A stretch of DNA of 64,000 nucleotides from UBA1366 sp047602575. Its GTDB lineage: Bacteria > Bacillota > Clostridia > Oscillospirales > Ruminococcaceae. The notes under the pieces were generated by a model. That model did not search any database and was not told the DNA's origin. It saw nothing but the letters and a program-made list of their open reading frames with translations. The position numbers were made by a program, and so were the translations under genes. Of this stretch, positions 17,209 to 26,305 are shown one piece after another; position 1 is the first letter of the stretch; the number at the start of each line of letters is the position of its first letter. The DNA lies in contig JASGGY010000003.1 of NCBI GenBank assembly GCA_047602575.1, positions 620,001 through 684,000 of the forward strand. Reading direction: 5' to 3'.

Positions 17209-17642
17209 TAGAAGCTGTAACCGTTGTTTTCCAGTTCTTCCTTAATGTCCACGCCGGAGAAGCCGACGTTTTTCGGCATGATCGCAAAGGTTTTCGCTGC
17301 CATCATTTTCATGTCCGCGCCGTTAGCGTGCGCAACGCCCGACAAGAAGTCGAGAATCCGACGTGCGTCCTCACCCTTGACCTCCTCAAGGTTGAGCAGC
17401 ACGGTTTTGCCCATGTTGACTTCGTCGCCGATGGGCTTTACCTCGGTGAAATCAACCGGTCTTGCCAGAACGATCTGGAACGTCGCGGAATCCGCGCCGC
17501 CTGACGAAATTCTGGTTTCGCGCGGTCTGCGCACAGGTTCCTGCCGATCGTCTGCGTCGGGGCGGGAATAAGCGGCTTCGTAATCCTCCCCCGATTCGTC
17601 CGCACCGACGAACATATTGTGCAGGTTGTTAATCAGTTTCAT
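17208..17642 (-). CDS. sepF: cell division protein SepF
   Basis: 144 residues, typical length. A short N-terminal membrane-binding amphipathic segment (MKLINNLHNMFVG), an acidic variable linker, and the SepF core from about 52 with ARPVDFTEVKPIGDEVNMGKTVLLNLEEVKGEDARRILDFLSG. SepF tethers FtsZ to the membrane in Gram-positives that lack FtsA-like redundancy. AGAAAGGAAG precedes the ATG. Adjacent to ylmE and ylmH as in other Firmicutes. Confidence 0.93.
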   Translation of the reverse strand: MKLINNLHNMFVGADESGEDYEAAYSRPDADDRQEPVRRPRETRISSGGADSATFQIVLARPVDFTEVKPIGDEVNMGKTVLLNLEEVKGEDARRILDFLSGVAHANGADMKMMAAKTFAIMPKNVGFSGVDIKEELENNGYSF

Positions 17643-17718
17643 TTTCGTTTTCTTCCTTTCTTATCTGTAATGCGCAGGCAAGCCATGTCCGCGCGGGATT
17701 CCTCCGTTTGTTCTGTTC

Positions 17719-18411
17719 CTATCTGTTTCCGAACAGCGCCGTGCCGATGCGGACGAGATTTGAGCCGCAGCGGATTGCTTTGGCATAATCTCCCGACATC
17801 CCCACCGACAGCACCTCCATGCCGTGGTGATTTTCGCGGGCGCGCTGGTAGCATTCTTCTAATCTCTGATAAATCTCGTCCGGTGCGCCGATGGGCGGAA
17901 TCGCCATCAGCCCTTTGATGCGGACGTTCGCAAGTTCTTTTATCCCGTCAAGCAGCGCCGGAACCTGATCAAAGCCCACGCCGCTTTTTGAAAGCTCGCC
18001 GCCGGCATTGACCTCGATGAAAACGTCGGTGACGGTGTTGCAGCGCGCGGAGATGCGGTTGATTTCCTCCGCCAGCCGCAGACTGTCAACGGACTCGATC
18101 GCGGTGACGAACGGGATGATGCTGCGGACCTTGTTGGTCTGGAGATGCCCGATCATGTGAATTTCAGCCCGCGGGTCATAAGCTTCGCGTTTTGAAAGAA
18201 ATTCCTGTACGCGGTTTTCTCCCAAAAGGGTGACACCCAGCGCCACAGCGTGGTTGACATAACAAGGCTCGACGGTTTTTGTCACCGCCATCATGCGCAC
18301 GGGCGGGCGGTTGTATTGCAGCCGCGCTTCTTCGATCCCGTCGCGGATGCGGTCAAGGTTTTCGCGGATCTGCTCAAGTCTGTTCGCTTGAGGCGGTTGA
18401 AACAAGCTCAT
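17719..18411 (-). CDS. ylmE: YggS/YlmE-family pyridoxal phosphate homeostasis protein
   Basis: 230 residues, single TIM-barrel PLP protein. The PLP-binding Lys is at 45 in MMAVTKTVEP, followed by LLGENRVQEFLSK, HMIGHLQTNKVRSI and LSVGMSGDYAKAIRCGSNLVRIGTALFG. The family buffers PLP rather than catalysing a known reaction. The start at 18411 was chosen because a strong GGAGGAGGTGG site lies just upstream; it sits inside the last 38 bases of the HlyD-like gene, so translation is coupled. Confidence 0.93.
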   Translation of the reverse strand: MSLFQPPQANRLEQIRENLDRIRDGIEEARLQYNRPPVRMMAVTKTVEPCYVNHAVALGVTLLGENRVQEFLSKREAYDPRAEIHMIGHLQTNKVRSIIPFVTAIESVDSLRLAEEINRISARCNTVTDVFIEVNAGGELSKSGVGFDQVPALLDGIKELANVRIKGLMAIPPIGAPDEIYQRLEECYQRARENHHGMEVLSVGMSGDYAKAIRCGSNLVRIGTALFGNR

Positions 18412-19600
18412 CCTCGTCCACCTCCTCCAGCAGAATCTGGTCATACATCAGCACATAGTCCTCGTCGGCTGTGTTTCTGGAAATGACAAAGTCCTCGTTC
18501 TGATAAATGACATCAACCTTCTTAAAGGTCACATTTTCGCCGGAAAGCACGTACACACCTTTTTCCTCGCCGCGGAAGTGAATGGCGCTGCGCGGAATCT
18601 GAATGCCCGTGAACTCGCCGAATACAAGGCTCATTTTCTGCACGCGGGCTTTGACCAGCGCCTCGTCGATGCTCTGGCAATCCAGCACTACGATGCAGTC
18701 GCCGTTGTCGCTGACGGACTTGATGCTGTCCACGGTCACGTCGTAAAGCTTCTCCGACGAGCCGAGCATCAGCTTTAAATTGTCGCCGCTGATGAAGGTG
18801 TTGGGTGTGTTGATGATGCCGGTGATTTTACAGGAATAGGAATCCGCGATTTTACCGGCGGCGTTGGCAGGGGCAGTTTCTTTGCCGGCGATGATGCCGC
18901 GGATGTCGTCCGCCGTCAGCGCGGAAACACTTTCCTGCGTGAGGGTTTTTTCATAACCGTCGGCGTAACCGATAAAATATCCCGCTTTTTCGGTCACAAC
19001 CGAGTCCCTTGGATTGGCATATTTGGATTTCAGGGTGGAAATCTCGTCTTTCAGCTCCTGAATTTTTGCGCTGTAGTCGGTGTCCGTGCCGATGACATAA
19101 TTATACACATCGGACAGAAAAATCAGATTCTGACGACTGCTTTCGATGTCGTCGAGCGTGCCGCGCTGGATGGATTGGGAAAGGCTCTCATACGCGTCAT
19201 TGATGCCGCTTAAAAGTGTTTCCGGCTGTGCGGCGATTTTCATGCCCGGGTTCTGCGCGCGCTTGAGGTTGTTCAGCTCGACCTGTAACGCTTCCGCCCT
19301 TTTTCTGGCGTAAACCGCGTCAGCCGTGCCGTAAACCTCGGCGATGTGCGTGCCCTCCATGACCTTGCTGCCGTCCGCGCAGAGATAATCGAGCGTTCCC
19401 GTTCCGTCATAAGTCAGAACGGTTTCGTCGCGCACGATGATGCCCGTAAACGGGATATCCTCCTTGACCGTCGTAACCACGGCTTCAGCGGTGTCGCGGT
19501 GGTTCTTGAACATGAAATAAACCTGGCTGAATACCATGAACATGAAAAAAAGCGAAACAAGCCCGATGAGAACTTTACCTGTTGCCGATTTCATCGGCAA
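18374..19600 (-). CDS. HlyD-like membrane fusion protein of the hfq-sepF cluster
   Basis: About 408 residues. One N-terminal transmembrane helix (about 9-29), then a lipoyl/barrel-sandwich half (VKEDIPFTGIIVRDETVLTYDGTGTLDYLCADGSKVMEGTHIAEVYG), a helical hairpin (about 95-200) and the returning barrel segments with RSAIHFRGEEKGVYVL, as in HlyD/RND-type adaptor proteins. No transporter is beside it. The position between hfq and ylmE suggests a link with envelope or division functions, but this is inference. The start is TTG at 19600 (AAGG six bases before) or the ATG two codons later. Confidence 0.8.
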   Translation of the reverse strand: MPMKSATGKVLIGLVSLFFMFMVFSQVYFMFKNHRDTAEAVVTTVKEDIPFTGIIVRDETVLTYDGTGTLDYLCADGSKVMEGTHIAEVYGTADAVYARKRAEALQVELNNLKRAQNPGMKIAAQPETLLSGINDAYESLSQSIQRGTLDDIESSRQNLIFLSDVYNYVIGTDTDYSAKIQELKDEISTLKSKYANPRDSVVTEKAGYFIGYADGYEKTLTQESVSALTADDIRGIIAGKETAPANAAGKIADSYSCKITGIINTPNTFISGDNLKLMLGSSEKLYDVTVDSIKSVSDNGDCIVVLDCQSIDEALVKARVQKMSLVFGEFTGIQIPRSAIHFRGEEKGVYVLSGENVTFKKVDVIYQNEDFVISRNTADEDYVLMYDQILLEEVDEDELVSTASSEQT

Positions 19601-19608
19601 TCACAGCC

Positions 19609-19854
19609 TTACTGCGTGTCGGCGGTGTTCGCCGACTCTAAAATATTCACCGGTCTTGCGGGAACGATGGTCGAAATCGCGTGTTTGTAAACGACGTTCT
19701 GCTTTCCGTCGCAGTCAAGAATGACGATATAGCTGTCGAAACCGCGCACCATGCCCTTAAACTGGAAGCCGTTCATCAGAAAAATCGTCACCGGAATGCG
19801 GTCTTTTCGGGTCTGGTTGAGGAATACATCCTGCAGGTTCAGATTCTTGTTCAT
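19609..19854 (-). CDS. hfq: RNA chaperone Hfq
   Basis: 81 residues. The Sm1 and Sm2 motifs are clear: NLQDVFLNQTRKDRIPVTIFLMNGFQFKGMVRGFDSYIVIL and KQNVVYKHAISTIVP. Hfq forms a hexamer that binds small RNAs and mRNAs. It lies downstream of miaA, the arrangement common to many bacteria. A GAAAGGAACGA ribosome site precedes the ATG. Confidence 0.97.
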   Translation of the reverse strand: MNKNLNLQDVFLNQTRKDRIPVTIFLMNGFQFKGMVRGFDSYIVILDCDGKQNVVYKHAISTIVPARPVNILESANTADTQ

Positions 19855-20025
19855 TTTGTTTCGTTCCTTTCTCTGTGAAACTCCGTCCTTTTGCGCATTT
19901 GCGGGGCGGAAGTTGCTTTTGTTACCCCAATTGTCTATTTTCTCTAAAAAACGCCAAAGAAAGCCGCGGTTTTTCGTGCAGCCTGCGCGCTTTTTGCAGC
20001 ACGCACCATTTCACATTAAATTATA

Positions 20026-20967
20026 TCATAAATATTCCGTTTTGGCTATATTTTTTTTGATTTTTTCAATAATTTTTTTTACACTTTCTATTGTGTCCGT
20101 TTCCAGCCATTCGATGCGGCTGTCGCGGCGAAACCACGTCAGCTGGCGCTTGGCGTAGTGCCTGGATTCCCGCTTGATTTTTTCGATGCAGGCACCGCGC
20201 GTTTCCGTCCCCTCAAAGTACGGAATCAGCTCCTTGTAGCCGATCGCCTGACTGGCGGTTTTCGCCCGATATTGCGCATAAAACGCGCAGGCTTCCTCCA
20301 CCATGCCGGCGGCAACCATTCCGTCTACCCGCTCATTGATGCGGGCATAGAGCTTGTCGCGCGTGCTTGTGGTCAGCCCGAACAGCATGGGCGCGTATGC
20401 GGACGGCTGCGCACGGCTGGCAATCTTGCGCACCGACGGCTTTTCGCCCGTCAGCGTGAATACCTCAAGCGCCCGCACGACACGGGGGAGATTGTTTGGG
20501 TGCAGCTGCGCGGCGGTTTCGGGATCGATAAGCGCGAGCCTTTCCCAGAGCGCTTCGTTCCCATTGTCAAGGGCAAACTTCGTCAGCTCCGCCCGCAGCG
20601 CCTCGTCCGCGCAGGTATCGTCAAAGCGCACGTTGTCGATCAGCGAGCTGACGTACAGCCCCGTTCCGCCGCACAGCACGGGCAGTTTCCCGCGGGCGGC
20701 AATGTCCGCGATCATCGCCCGCGCGCGCGTGACATAATCCGCGACGCTGAAGGGGGCTTCCGGCGGCAGGAAATCGACCAGATGATGCGGCACGCCCAGC
20801 ATTTCTTCGGGCGTGGGCTTTGCGGTGAGGATGGACATTCCTTGATAAATCTGCATGGAATCCGCGCACACGACTTCCCCGCCGAGGTCCGCGGCAAGCG
20901 CGGCTGCAACGGCGGTTTTTCCGGAAGCGGTCGGTCCGACAATTCCGATCAGGGGCTGTAAGGACAA
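20026..20967 (-). CDS. miaA: tRNA dimethylallyltransferase
   Basis: 313 residues. MiaA transfers a dimethylallyl group to A37 of tRNAs reading UNN codons; MiaB, also in this run (26306-27697), then adds the methylthio group. P-loop GPTASGKT at 11-18, DSMQIYQGM, GVPHHLVDF, GGTGLYV and the C-terminal RQLTWFRRD are visible. No ATG suits: TTG at 20967 (MSLQPLIGIV) lies 9 bases after AAAGGA. Follows mutL by 25 bases. Confidence 0.95.
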   Translation of the reverse strand: MSLQPLIGIVGPTASGKTAVAAALAADLGGEVVCADSMQIYQGMSILTAKPTPEEMLGVPHHLVDFLPPEAPFSVADYVTRARAMIADIAARGKLPVLCGGTGLYVSSLIDNVRFDDTCADEALRAELTKFALDNGNEALWERLALIDPETAAQLHPNNLPRVVRALEVFTLTGEKPSVRKIASRAQPSAYAPMLFGLTTSTRDKLYARINERVDGMVAAGMVEEACAFYAQYRAKTASQAIGYKELIPYFEGTETRGACIEKIKRESRHYAKRQLTWFRRDSRIEWLETDTIESVKKIIEKIKKNIAKTEYL

Positions 20968-20992
20968 AAGCGCACTTCCTTTCTCTGGGATT

Positions 20993-22939
20993 CTACACAA
21001 TCCGCTTGAATTGCTTTTCGATTTCGCGGCGGGATAATTTGATCACAAACGGTCTGCCGTGCGGGCAATAGCGCGCGGCATCCATCGCGCTGACGGCGTT
21101 GACAAGCGCCTGCAGCTCGTCGCGACTGTTGGTGTCGTGTGCTTTGATCGCGGCTTTGCACGCGACGGAGTGATAGAACTCGCCGATCAGGTCGAGCCGC
21201 GGATCGCGTTTATTGTGGAGAATGTCCTGCGCAAGCTGCGGCAGAATATCCGCGGGGCTGACGTCGCCCAGCACGGAGGGAATGCCCGTCACCGCGGCGG
21301 CGGGGGCGACATCGCACTCCACGGTGAAGCCAAGCGCGGCAAGCTGTGCGGTATGCGCCTGCACCGCGTCGTATTCCTCAAACGACAGCATCACCATCAC
21401 CGGCTCAAGCAGCAGCTGCGACGCAAGCGCGGCGGCATCGCCGCTGATGCGCTCAAAAATCAACCGCTCATGCGCGGCGTGCTTGTCATAGAGAAACATA
21501 TCCTCCCCCGCTTCGGCGACGATATACGTGCCGAACAGCTCGCCGATGACCTTATGGCGCGGTTTCTCCGGCACATCCGCACGGACGGGGGGCTGCGGGG
21601 CGGCTTTTCTCTCGAAATCCGCGCCGCTGAGGTATTGGAATTCCTGCTCCGGCGCGGCGGGCGGGATTTCCTCAGCAGATATGATAGTGTCCGAATTTTT
21701 GTACTGTTCTCGTGCCGCAGTTACGATGGGCTGTACCGGTTGCGCGATTTCACGCGGTTCATTCTGCGGTGGGGCGGGCTTTTTTGAACTTTCCGGCGAA
21801 AATGTTTCCGTGGCGGGTTGCGGCGCGGCGGGTGTTTCCGGCGCTGCAAACATCAGCTGAACGGGCCTGTCCTCCTCGCGCACGGGAACCTCCCGCAGTT
21901 CACGCTCCGAGAAAAACCGCTGTGCGGGCATGGTCAGGTTCGCCGGTGCTTCGTCGGCAAGAATCGCGTTTTTTACCGCGAAATACACGCTGTCGTAAAT
22001 GAGCTTTTCGTTGGTGAAGCGCACCTCGACCTTGGTTGGATGGACGTTGACATCCATCATCTCCGGCGGAATTTCCAGACACAGGACACAAGCGGGAAAT
22101 TTCCCCGTCATGATCGCGTTGCGGAACGCTTCCTCAAGCGACACCATACAAGTAACGGAGCGGACATATCTGCCGTTTAGGAAAAAATTCTGGAAGGAAC
22201 GGTTCGCGCGCGCACTTAAAGGCTTGCTGACAAAGCCGGAAACCGTCACGCCGTTTGCGGTGAAATTGACCGGCATCAGTCCGACGGCGAATTCCCGCCC
22301 GAACACGGCGTATACGGCGGAATAGAGCCGCCCGTCGCCGGAGGTGACAAGCTCCGGCTTGTTGTCGCGGATGAATTTCACCGAAATCTCGGGGTGGGAC
22401 AGCGCAAGCTTGCTGAAAATCGCGGCGATGGCGTTGCCCTCGGTGACATCCTTTTTCAGGAATTTCAGCCGCGCGGGTACGTTATAGAACAAGTCCCGCA
22501 CGAGAAAGGTCGTTCCGTCCGGACAGCCGCAATTTTCTGTCAGCTTTTCCTGCGTGCCCTCGATGCAATAGCGCGTGCCGAACGCATCGGACGGGCGCTT
22601 TGACAGTACTTCTGTGCGCGAGACCGCCGCGATAGAAGCCAGCGCCTCCCCGCGGAAGCCCAGTGTGCGGATCGCGTCAAGGTCGCGCTTGCCCTGAATC
22701 TTGCTCGTGGCGTGGCGGACAAAGGCAGTCGGCAGATCCTCCGCCGCGATGCCTGCGCCGTTGTCGGTGATGCGGATATAGGTGCGCCCGCCGTTTTTAA
22801 TCTCGGCGGTGATCACCGTCGCGCCCGCGTCAATCGCATTCTCGACCAGCTCCTTGACCACCGATGCCGGACGGTCAATGACCTCTCCAGCGGCAATCAG
22901 CTCGGCAACCTCTTTGCTTAGAATATGTATCTTACCCAT
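20993..22939 (-). CDS. mutL: DNA mismatch repair protein MutL
   Basis: 648 residues. The GHKL ATPase domain is complete: VVKELVENAIDAGATVI, DNGAGIAAEDLPTAFVRHATSKI, and TLGFRGEALASIAAVSRTEV. A Pro/Ala/Glu-rich linker (about 345-450) joins it to the C-terminal dimerisation domain, which contains DKHAAHERLIFE (endonuclease-type DQHA(x)2E region, here DKHAAHE) and ACKAAIKAHD and CPHGRPF near the end. This is consistent with a nicking MutL as in Gram-positives. Downstream of mutS by 18 bases. Confidence 0.96.
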   Translation of the reverse strand: MGKIHILSKEVAELIAAGEVIDRPASVVKELVENAIDAGATVITAEIKNGGRTYIRITDNGAGIAAEDLPTAFVRHATSKIQGKRDLDAIRTLGFRGEALASIAAVSRTEVLSKRPSDAFGTRYCIEGTQEKLTENCGCPDGTTFLVRDLFYNVPARLKFLKKDVTEGNAIAAIFSKLALSHPEISVKFIRDNKPELVTSGDGRLYSAVYAVFGREFAVGLMPVNFTANGVTVSGFVSKPLSARANRSFQNFFLNGRYVRSVTCMVSLEEAFRNAIMTGKFPACVLCLEIPPEMMDVNVHPTKVEVRFTNEKLIYDSVYFAVKNAILADEAPANLTMPAQRFFSERELREVPVREEDRPVQLMFAAPETPAAPQPATETFSPESSKKPAPPQNEPREIAQPVQPIVTAAREQYKNSDTIISAEEIPPAAPEQEFQYLSGADFERKAAPQPPVRADVPEKPRHKVIGELFGTYIVAEAGEDMFLYDKHAAHERLIFERISGDAAALASQLLLEPVMVMLSFEEYDAVQAHTAQLAALGFTVECDVAPAAAVTGIPSVLGDVSPADILPQLAQDILHNKRDPRLDLIGEFYHSVACKAAIKAHDTNSRDELQALVNAVSAMDAARYCPHGRPFVIKLSRREIEKQFKRIV

Positions 22940-22957
22940 TTCACACCATCTTTGCAG

Positions 22958-25579
22958 TTATAAATACCGCAGCAGATCCTTGATGAACAGCCGCAGCTCG
23001 TCCGCCGTCATCTCATCGACATTGGTTTTCTTCAGGCGGTCGGCGACAATGCCCTGCCCGATTTTCTCGAAGCTGATCTGACCGTCCTGCGGGGCTTGCA
23101 GGGCTTTTTCCGCGGCGTGATGCTCGTCCTCAAGCGCCTTGAGCAGCTCTCTTGCGCGCGAAATAATCCGCGCCGGCAGCCCCGCTAATTTCGCCACCTC
23201 GATGCCGTAGCTTTCGTCCACACCGCCGGGTACAATTTTCCGCAAAAACCGAATGCCCTCTGTTCCCTGTGCCACGGCGACGCTGAAATTCTTCACCCCC
23301 GCAAGCTCGCTTTCCAGCTCGATGAGTTCGTGATAATGCGTCGCGAACAGCGTCTTGCAGCCCAGGCTTTTTGACGTGGAAATATACTCCGCAACCGCGC
23401 GGGCGATGCTGATGCCGTCAAAGGTGGACGTTCCGCGCCCGACCTCGTCGAGAATGACAAGGCTCTGTTTGGTTGCGTGCTTGACGATGTCGGCGACCTC
23501 GCTCATTTCCACCATAAAGGTAGACTGTCCTGCCGTTAAATCATCGGACGCGCCCACACGGGTGAAAATCTGATCCACGACCGAGATTTTCGCGTAATCC
23601 GCCGGAACAAAGCTTCCCGTCTGCGCCATCAGCACAATCAGCGCGACCTGCCGCATGAAGGTGGATTTTCCCGACATATTCGGTCCGGTGATGATTGACA
23701 TGCGGTTCGCGGACAGATCTAGATAGGTGTCGTTTGGCACGAACACCTCCTCGCTCTGCATCAGCTCCACAACCGGATGCCGACCGTTTTTAATGTCGAT
23801 GATGCCGTCGATGGCAATTTCCGGACGGGTATAGCCATGATTGACCGCCGCCCATGCAAAGGATGCCAGAACGTCCGTCTGCGCAACCGCCGTCGCGGTT
23901 TTCTGAACAAGCATCAATTGTGTGGCGATGAAGTCGCGCACTTCTGTGAAAATCTCCACCTCAAGGTTCAGCACCTTGTCGTTCGCGCCGAGGATCGTAT
24001 TCTCGGCGGTTTTTAGCTCGTCGGTGATAAACCGCTCACAGTTGGCAAGGGTCTGCTTGCGGATGTACGTATCCGGCACGAGGTGATAATAGGATTTCGT
24101 CACCTCGATGTAATAGCCGAACACGCGGTTATAACCGACTTTCAGCGACTTGATGCCGGTTTTCTCCCGCTCGCGCCGCTCGATGCCATCGATGATGTCC
24201 TTGCCGCCGCTGATGATGCTGCGCAGGTTGTCGAGCTGCTCGTTGAAGCCGTCCTTAATGACACCGCCGTCCTTGATGCTCGGGGGTGGCTCGTCGCAGA
24301 CCGCGTTTTCAATCAGGTTTGAAACCGCTTCCAGCGCGGAAATTTCCGACTCAAGCTTCGTAAGCAGCTTTGAACCAGTGCAGACGAACTTCAGCTGGCT
24401 TTTGATTGCGGGCAGGCGCAGGGCGGTCAGCGAGAGCGCCTTTAAATCGCGCGGTGTGGCGGTTTTATACAAAACGCGCGTCATCAGCCGCTCAAGGTCA
24501 TAAACCCCCGCCAGCTCCTCCTGCAGCTCGCCCAGCACAACAGGGTTTTCCACCAGCTGTTCAACCGCTTCGTGGCGGGCGATGATTTTCGCGGGATTGA
24601 CCAGCGGCTGCTCCAGAAACGCCTTGAGCATCCGTTTGCCCATCGAGGTTTTCGTGCGGTCGATGACCCATAAAAGAGAGCCCTTCCGCTCCTTGTTGCG
24701 GAGAGTTTCCACGAGTTCCAAATTGCGGCGCGCGGTGTAACCCACGGTCATAATCGGCTCGGTGTCGTGGGTGATAAGTTTCGAGAAGCGCCCCACGGCG
24801 GCTTTTTGCGTGTCGGAAATATACCAGAACAGTCCGGCAACAGCGTGTTCGGCGGGCGTGCCGGGCTTGACGCCCAGCGCTTCGATGCTCTGCACGGAGA
24901 ACTGTGTCGTCATCGCATCGCTGTGGATTTCCGGCGAAAAGTCGGTTTCGTCCAAAAGCGTGACGCTCGTTTTCAGCCGCTCGCGGACAAACGCGGCGAC
25001 GTCCTTCAGCGCCAAAAAGCCGTCATTGATGAGCAGCTCGGACGGGGAGAAGCGCGAAAGCTCGTTGATGACATCGTTTTGCGCCGATGTGCCGGAAAAC
25101 GCAAAAAGGTGCGCCTCGCCCGTCGAAATATCGGCAAGGCATAAAGCGCATTCCTTATTTTTCGCGTAAAAAGCGCACAGATAATTGTTGGAGGTTTCGT
25201 CGAGCAGCGTGCTTTCGATGAGTGTGCCGGGGGTGACGACGCGCACGACCTCACGCGTGACGATACCCTTTGACAGAGCGGGATCGCTCGTCTGCTCGCA
25301 GATGGCGACCATGTAGCCCTTGTCGATCAGGCGCTTGAGATACAGATCGCAGGCATGATAAGGCACACCGCACATCGGCGCGCGCTCGGAAAGCCCGCAG
25401 TCGCGTCCGGTGAGGGTCAGTTCAAGCTCCTTTGCCACGATCACCGCGTCCTCAAAGAACATCTCATAAAAGTCGCCTAAGCGAAAGAACACAATGTGCT
25501 TTTTGTACTTGTTTTTCACCGCAAGATACTGCTGCATCATCGGCGAAAGCTTCGCCTGGTCAAGCGTATCCGTAACCAT
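22958..25579 (-). CDS. mutS: DNA mismatch repair protein MutS
   Basis: 873 residues, full length. The mismatch-reading motif is FYEMF in the N-terminal domain (FFRLGDFYEMFFEDA). The C-terminal ATPase has ITGPNMSGKSTFMRQVALI (Walker A), DLTAGQSTFMVEM, and LVILDEVGRGTSTFDG (Walker B), then the helix-turn-helix end. The ATG at 25579 is 8 bases after an AGAGGG site; a GTG three codons upstream is also in frame. A dispersed hairpin repeat lies in the gap between ylbF and mutS. Confidence 0.97.
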   Translation of the reverse strand: MVTDTLDQAKLSPMMQQYLAVKNKYKKHIVFFRLGDFYEMFFEDAVIVAKELELTLTGRDCGLSERAPMCGVPYHACDLYLKRLIDKGYMVAICEQTSDPALSKGIVTREVVRVVTPGTLIESTLLDETSNNYLCAFYAKNKECALCLADISTGEAHLFAFSGTSAQNDVINELSRFSPSELLINDGFLALKDVAAFVRERLKTSVTLLDETDFSPEIHSDAMTTQFSVQSIEALGVKPGTPAEHAVAGLFWYISDTQKAAVGRFSKLITHDTEPIMTVGYTARRNLELVETLRNKERKGSLLWVIDRTKTSMGKRMLKAFLEQPLVNPAKIIARHEAVEQLVENPVVLGELQEELAGVYDLERLMTRVLYKTATPRDLKALSLTALRLPAIKSQLKFVCTGSKLLTKLESEISALEAVSNLIENAVCDEPPPSIKDGGVIKDGFNEQLDNLRSIISGGKDIIDGIERREREKTGIKSLKVGYNRVFGYYIEVTKSYYHLVPDTYIRKQTLANCERFITDELKTAENTILGANDKVLNLEVEIFTEVRDFIATQLMLVQKTATAVAQTDVLASFAWAAVNHGYTRPEIAIDGIIDIKNGRHPVVELMQSEEVFVPNDTYLDLSANRMSIITGPNMSGKSTFMRQVALIVLMAQTGSFVPADYAKISVVDQIFTRVGASDDLTAGQSTFMVEMSEVADIVKHATKQSLVILDEVGRGTSTFDGISIARAVAEYISTSKSLGCKTLFATHYHELIELESELAGVKNFSVAVAQGTEGIRFLRKIVPGGVDESYGIEVAKLAGLPARIISRARELLKALEDEHHAAEKALQAPQDGQISFEKIGQGIVADRLKKTNVDEMTADELRLFIKDLLRYL

Positions 25580-25597
25580 CAAACCCACCCTCTAATT

Positions 25598-25688
25598 AAA
25601 CTGTAGATAAACCCCAACCAAAGGGGGCGTTGCCCCCTCTGGACTCCCTCACCAAAGGAGCAAGCCCCTTTGGAATCCCATTGTTTTA
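25598..25688 (+). repeat. modular hairpin repeat, copy 2
   Basis: Same layout as copy 1: lead AAACTGTAGATAAACC, hairpin A CAAAGGGGGC/GCCCCCTCTG, linker GACTCCCTCACC, hairpin B AAAGGAGC/GCCCCTTT, tail GGAATCCCATTG. It sits between ylbF and mutS, both on the minus strand, so this copy is antisense to its neighbours, unlike the other six. Confidence 0.85.
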
Positions 25689-25790
25689 TCATTTATACTT
25701 TGATTTTCTTTTCGACTTTGTTCTTTAGTGGCTACTTTGCGATTTCATTGAAGCTCTAAAAAAGCGTATACTTCTACACTGTTTGTTTAG

Positions 25791-25842
25791 TTTCTAATTC
25801 TAACATCTAACCTCTAATTTCTAACGTCTAAATTCTAACTCC
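25791..25842. repeat. heptameric short tandem repeats
   Basis: Seven near-consecutive units of the form NTCTAAY (for example TTCTAAC, ATCTAAC, CTCTAAT) ending just before the ylbF stop. Similar tracts occur at 49037-49094 and 56738-56761. Confidence 0.7.
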
Positions 25843-25845
25843 CAA

Positions 25846-26259
25846 TCAGTGGCAGCCGCTGCAGGACGAACAGCCGCCCGACGAACAGCTGTGGGGCTTT
25901 TCTTCCGGACAGGTCAGCGGGTCCTCGCCGTTTGCCGCCATGGTGATGATGAAATTCACCGACTCAAGCAGCTTGTCGATTTCGTCCTTGGCGGTGTTGT
26001 AGGCAGCCATATGCTCGTTTTCCATGATCTCGTCATAAAGCGCGCGGATGTCGGCATCGAGCGTTTTCAGGCGGTCGTTGTCCTTTTCGGGCTTCGACAT
26101 TTCGGTGTTGAGGTTCATGCGCAGAAGGTTGAACTGTCCGATCAGATCCTGCAGAGCTTTGTCGCCGTCGCTTGCTTCCTTTGCGCCGACAAACGCCGTG
26201 TAGCGCGCATCCTCCTGGAGTGCTTTGCCGAGCTGGCGGGTTAATTCGATCACGTTCAT
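25846..26259 (-). CDS. ylbF: YlbF-family regulator with a Cys-rich tail
   Basis: 137 residues. The body (residues 1-115) matches the all-helical YlbF/YmcA family: ARYTAFVGAKEASDGDKALQDLIGQFNLLRMNLN and the later YDEIMENEHMAAYNTAKDEIDKLLESVNFII. In Bacillus, YlbF, YmcA and YaaT form a complex that carries iron-sulfur clusters and affects sporulation, competence and RNA processing. The C-terminus has Cys at 125, 130, 133 and 136 in a Ser/Gly context, which could bind a metal or cluster. It lies between miaB and mutS. The ATG has a GAAAGGAAC ribosome site. Confidence 0.85.
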   Translation of the reverse strand: MNVIELTRQLGKALQEDARYTAFVGAKEASDGDKALQDLIGQFNLLRMNLNTEMSKPEKDNDRLKTLDADIRALYDEIMENEHMAAYNTAKDEIDKLLESVNFIITMAANGEDPLTCPEEKPHSCSSGGCSSCSGCH

Positions 26260-26305
26260 AGTTAAGTTCCTTTCAAATTTTATTTATGCAAAGGGTTGTT
26301 CCCTT

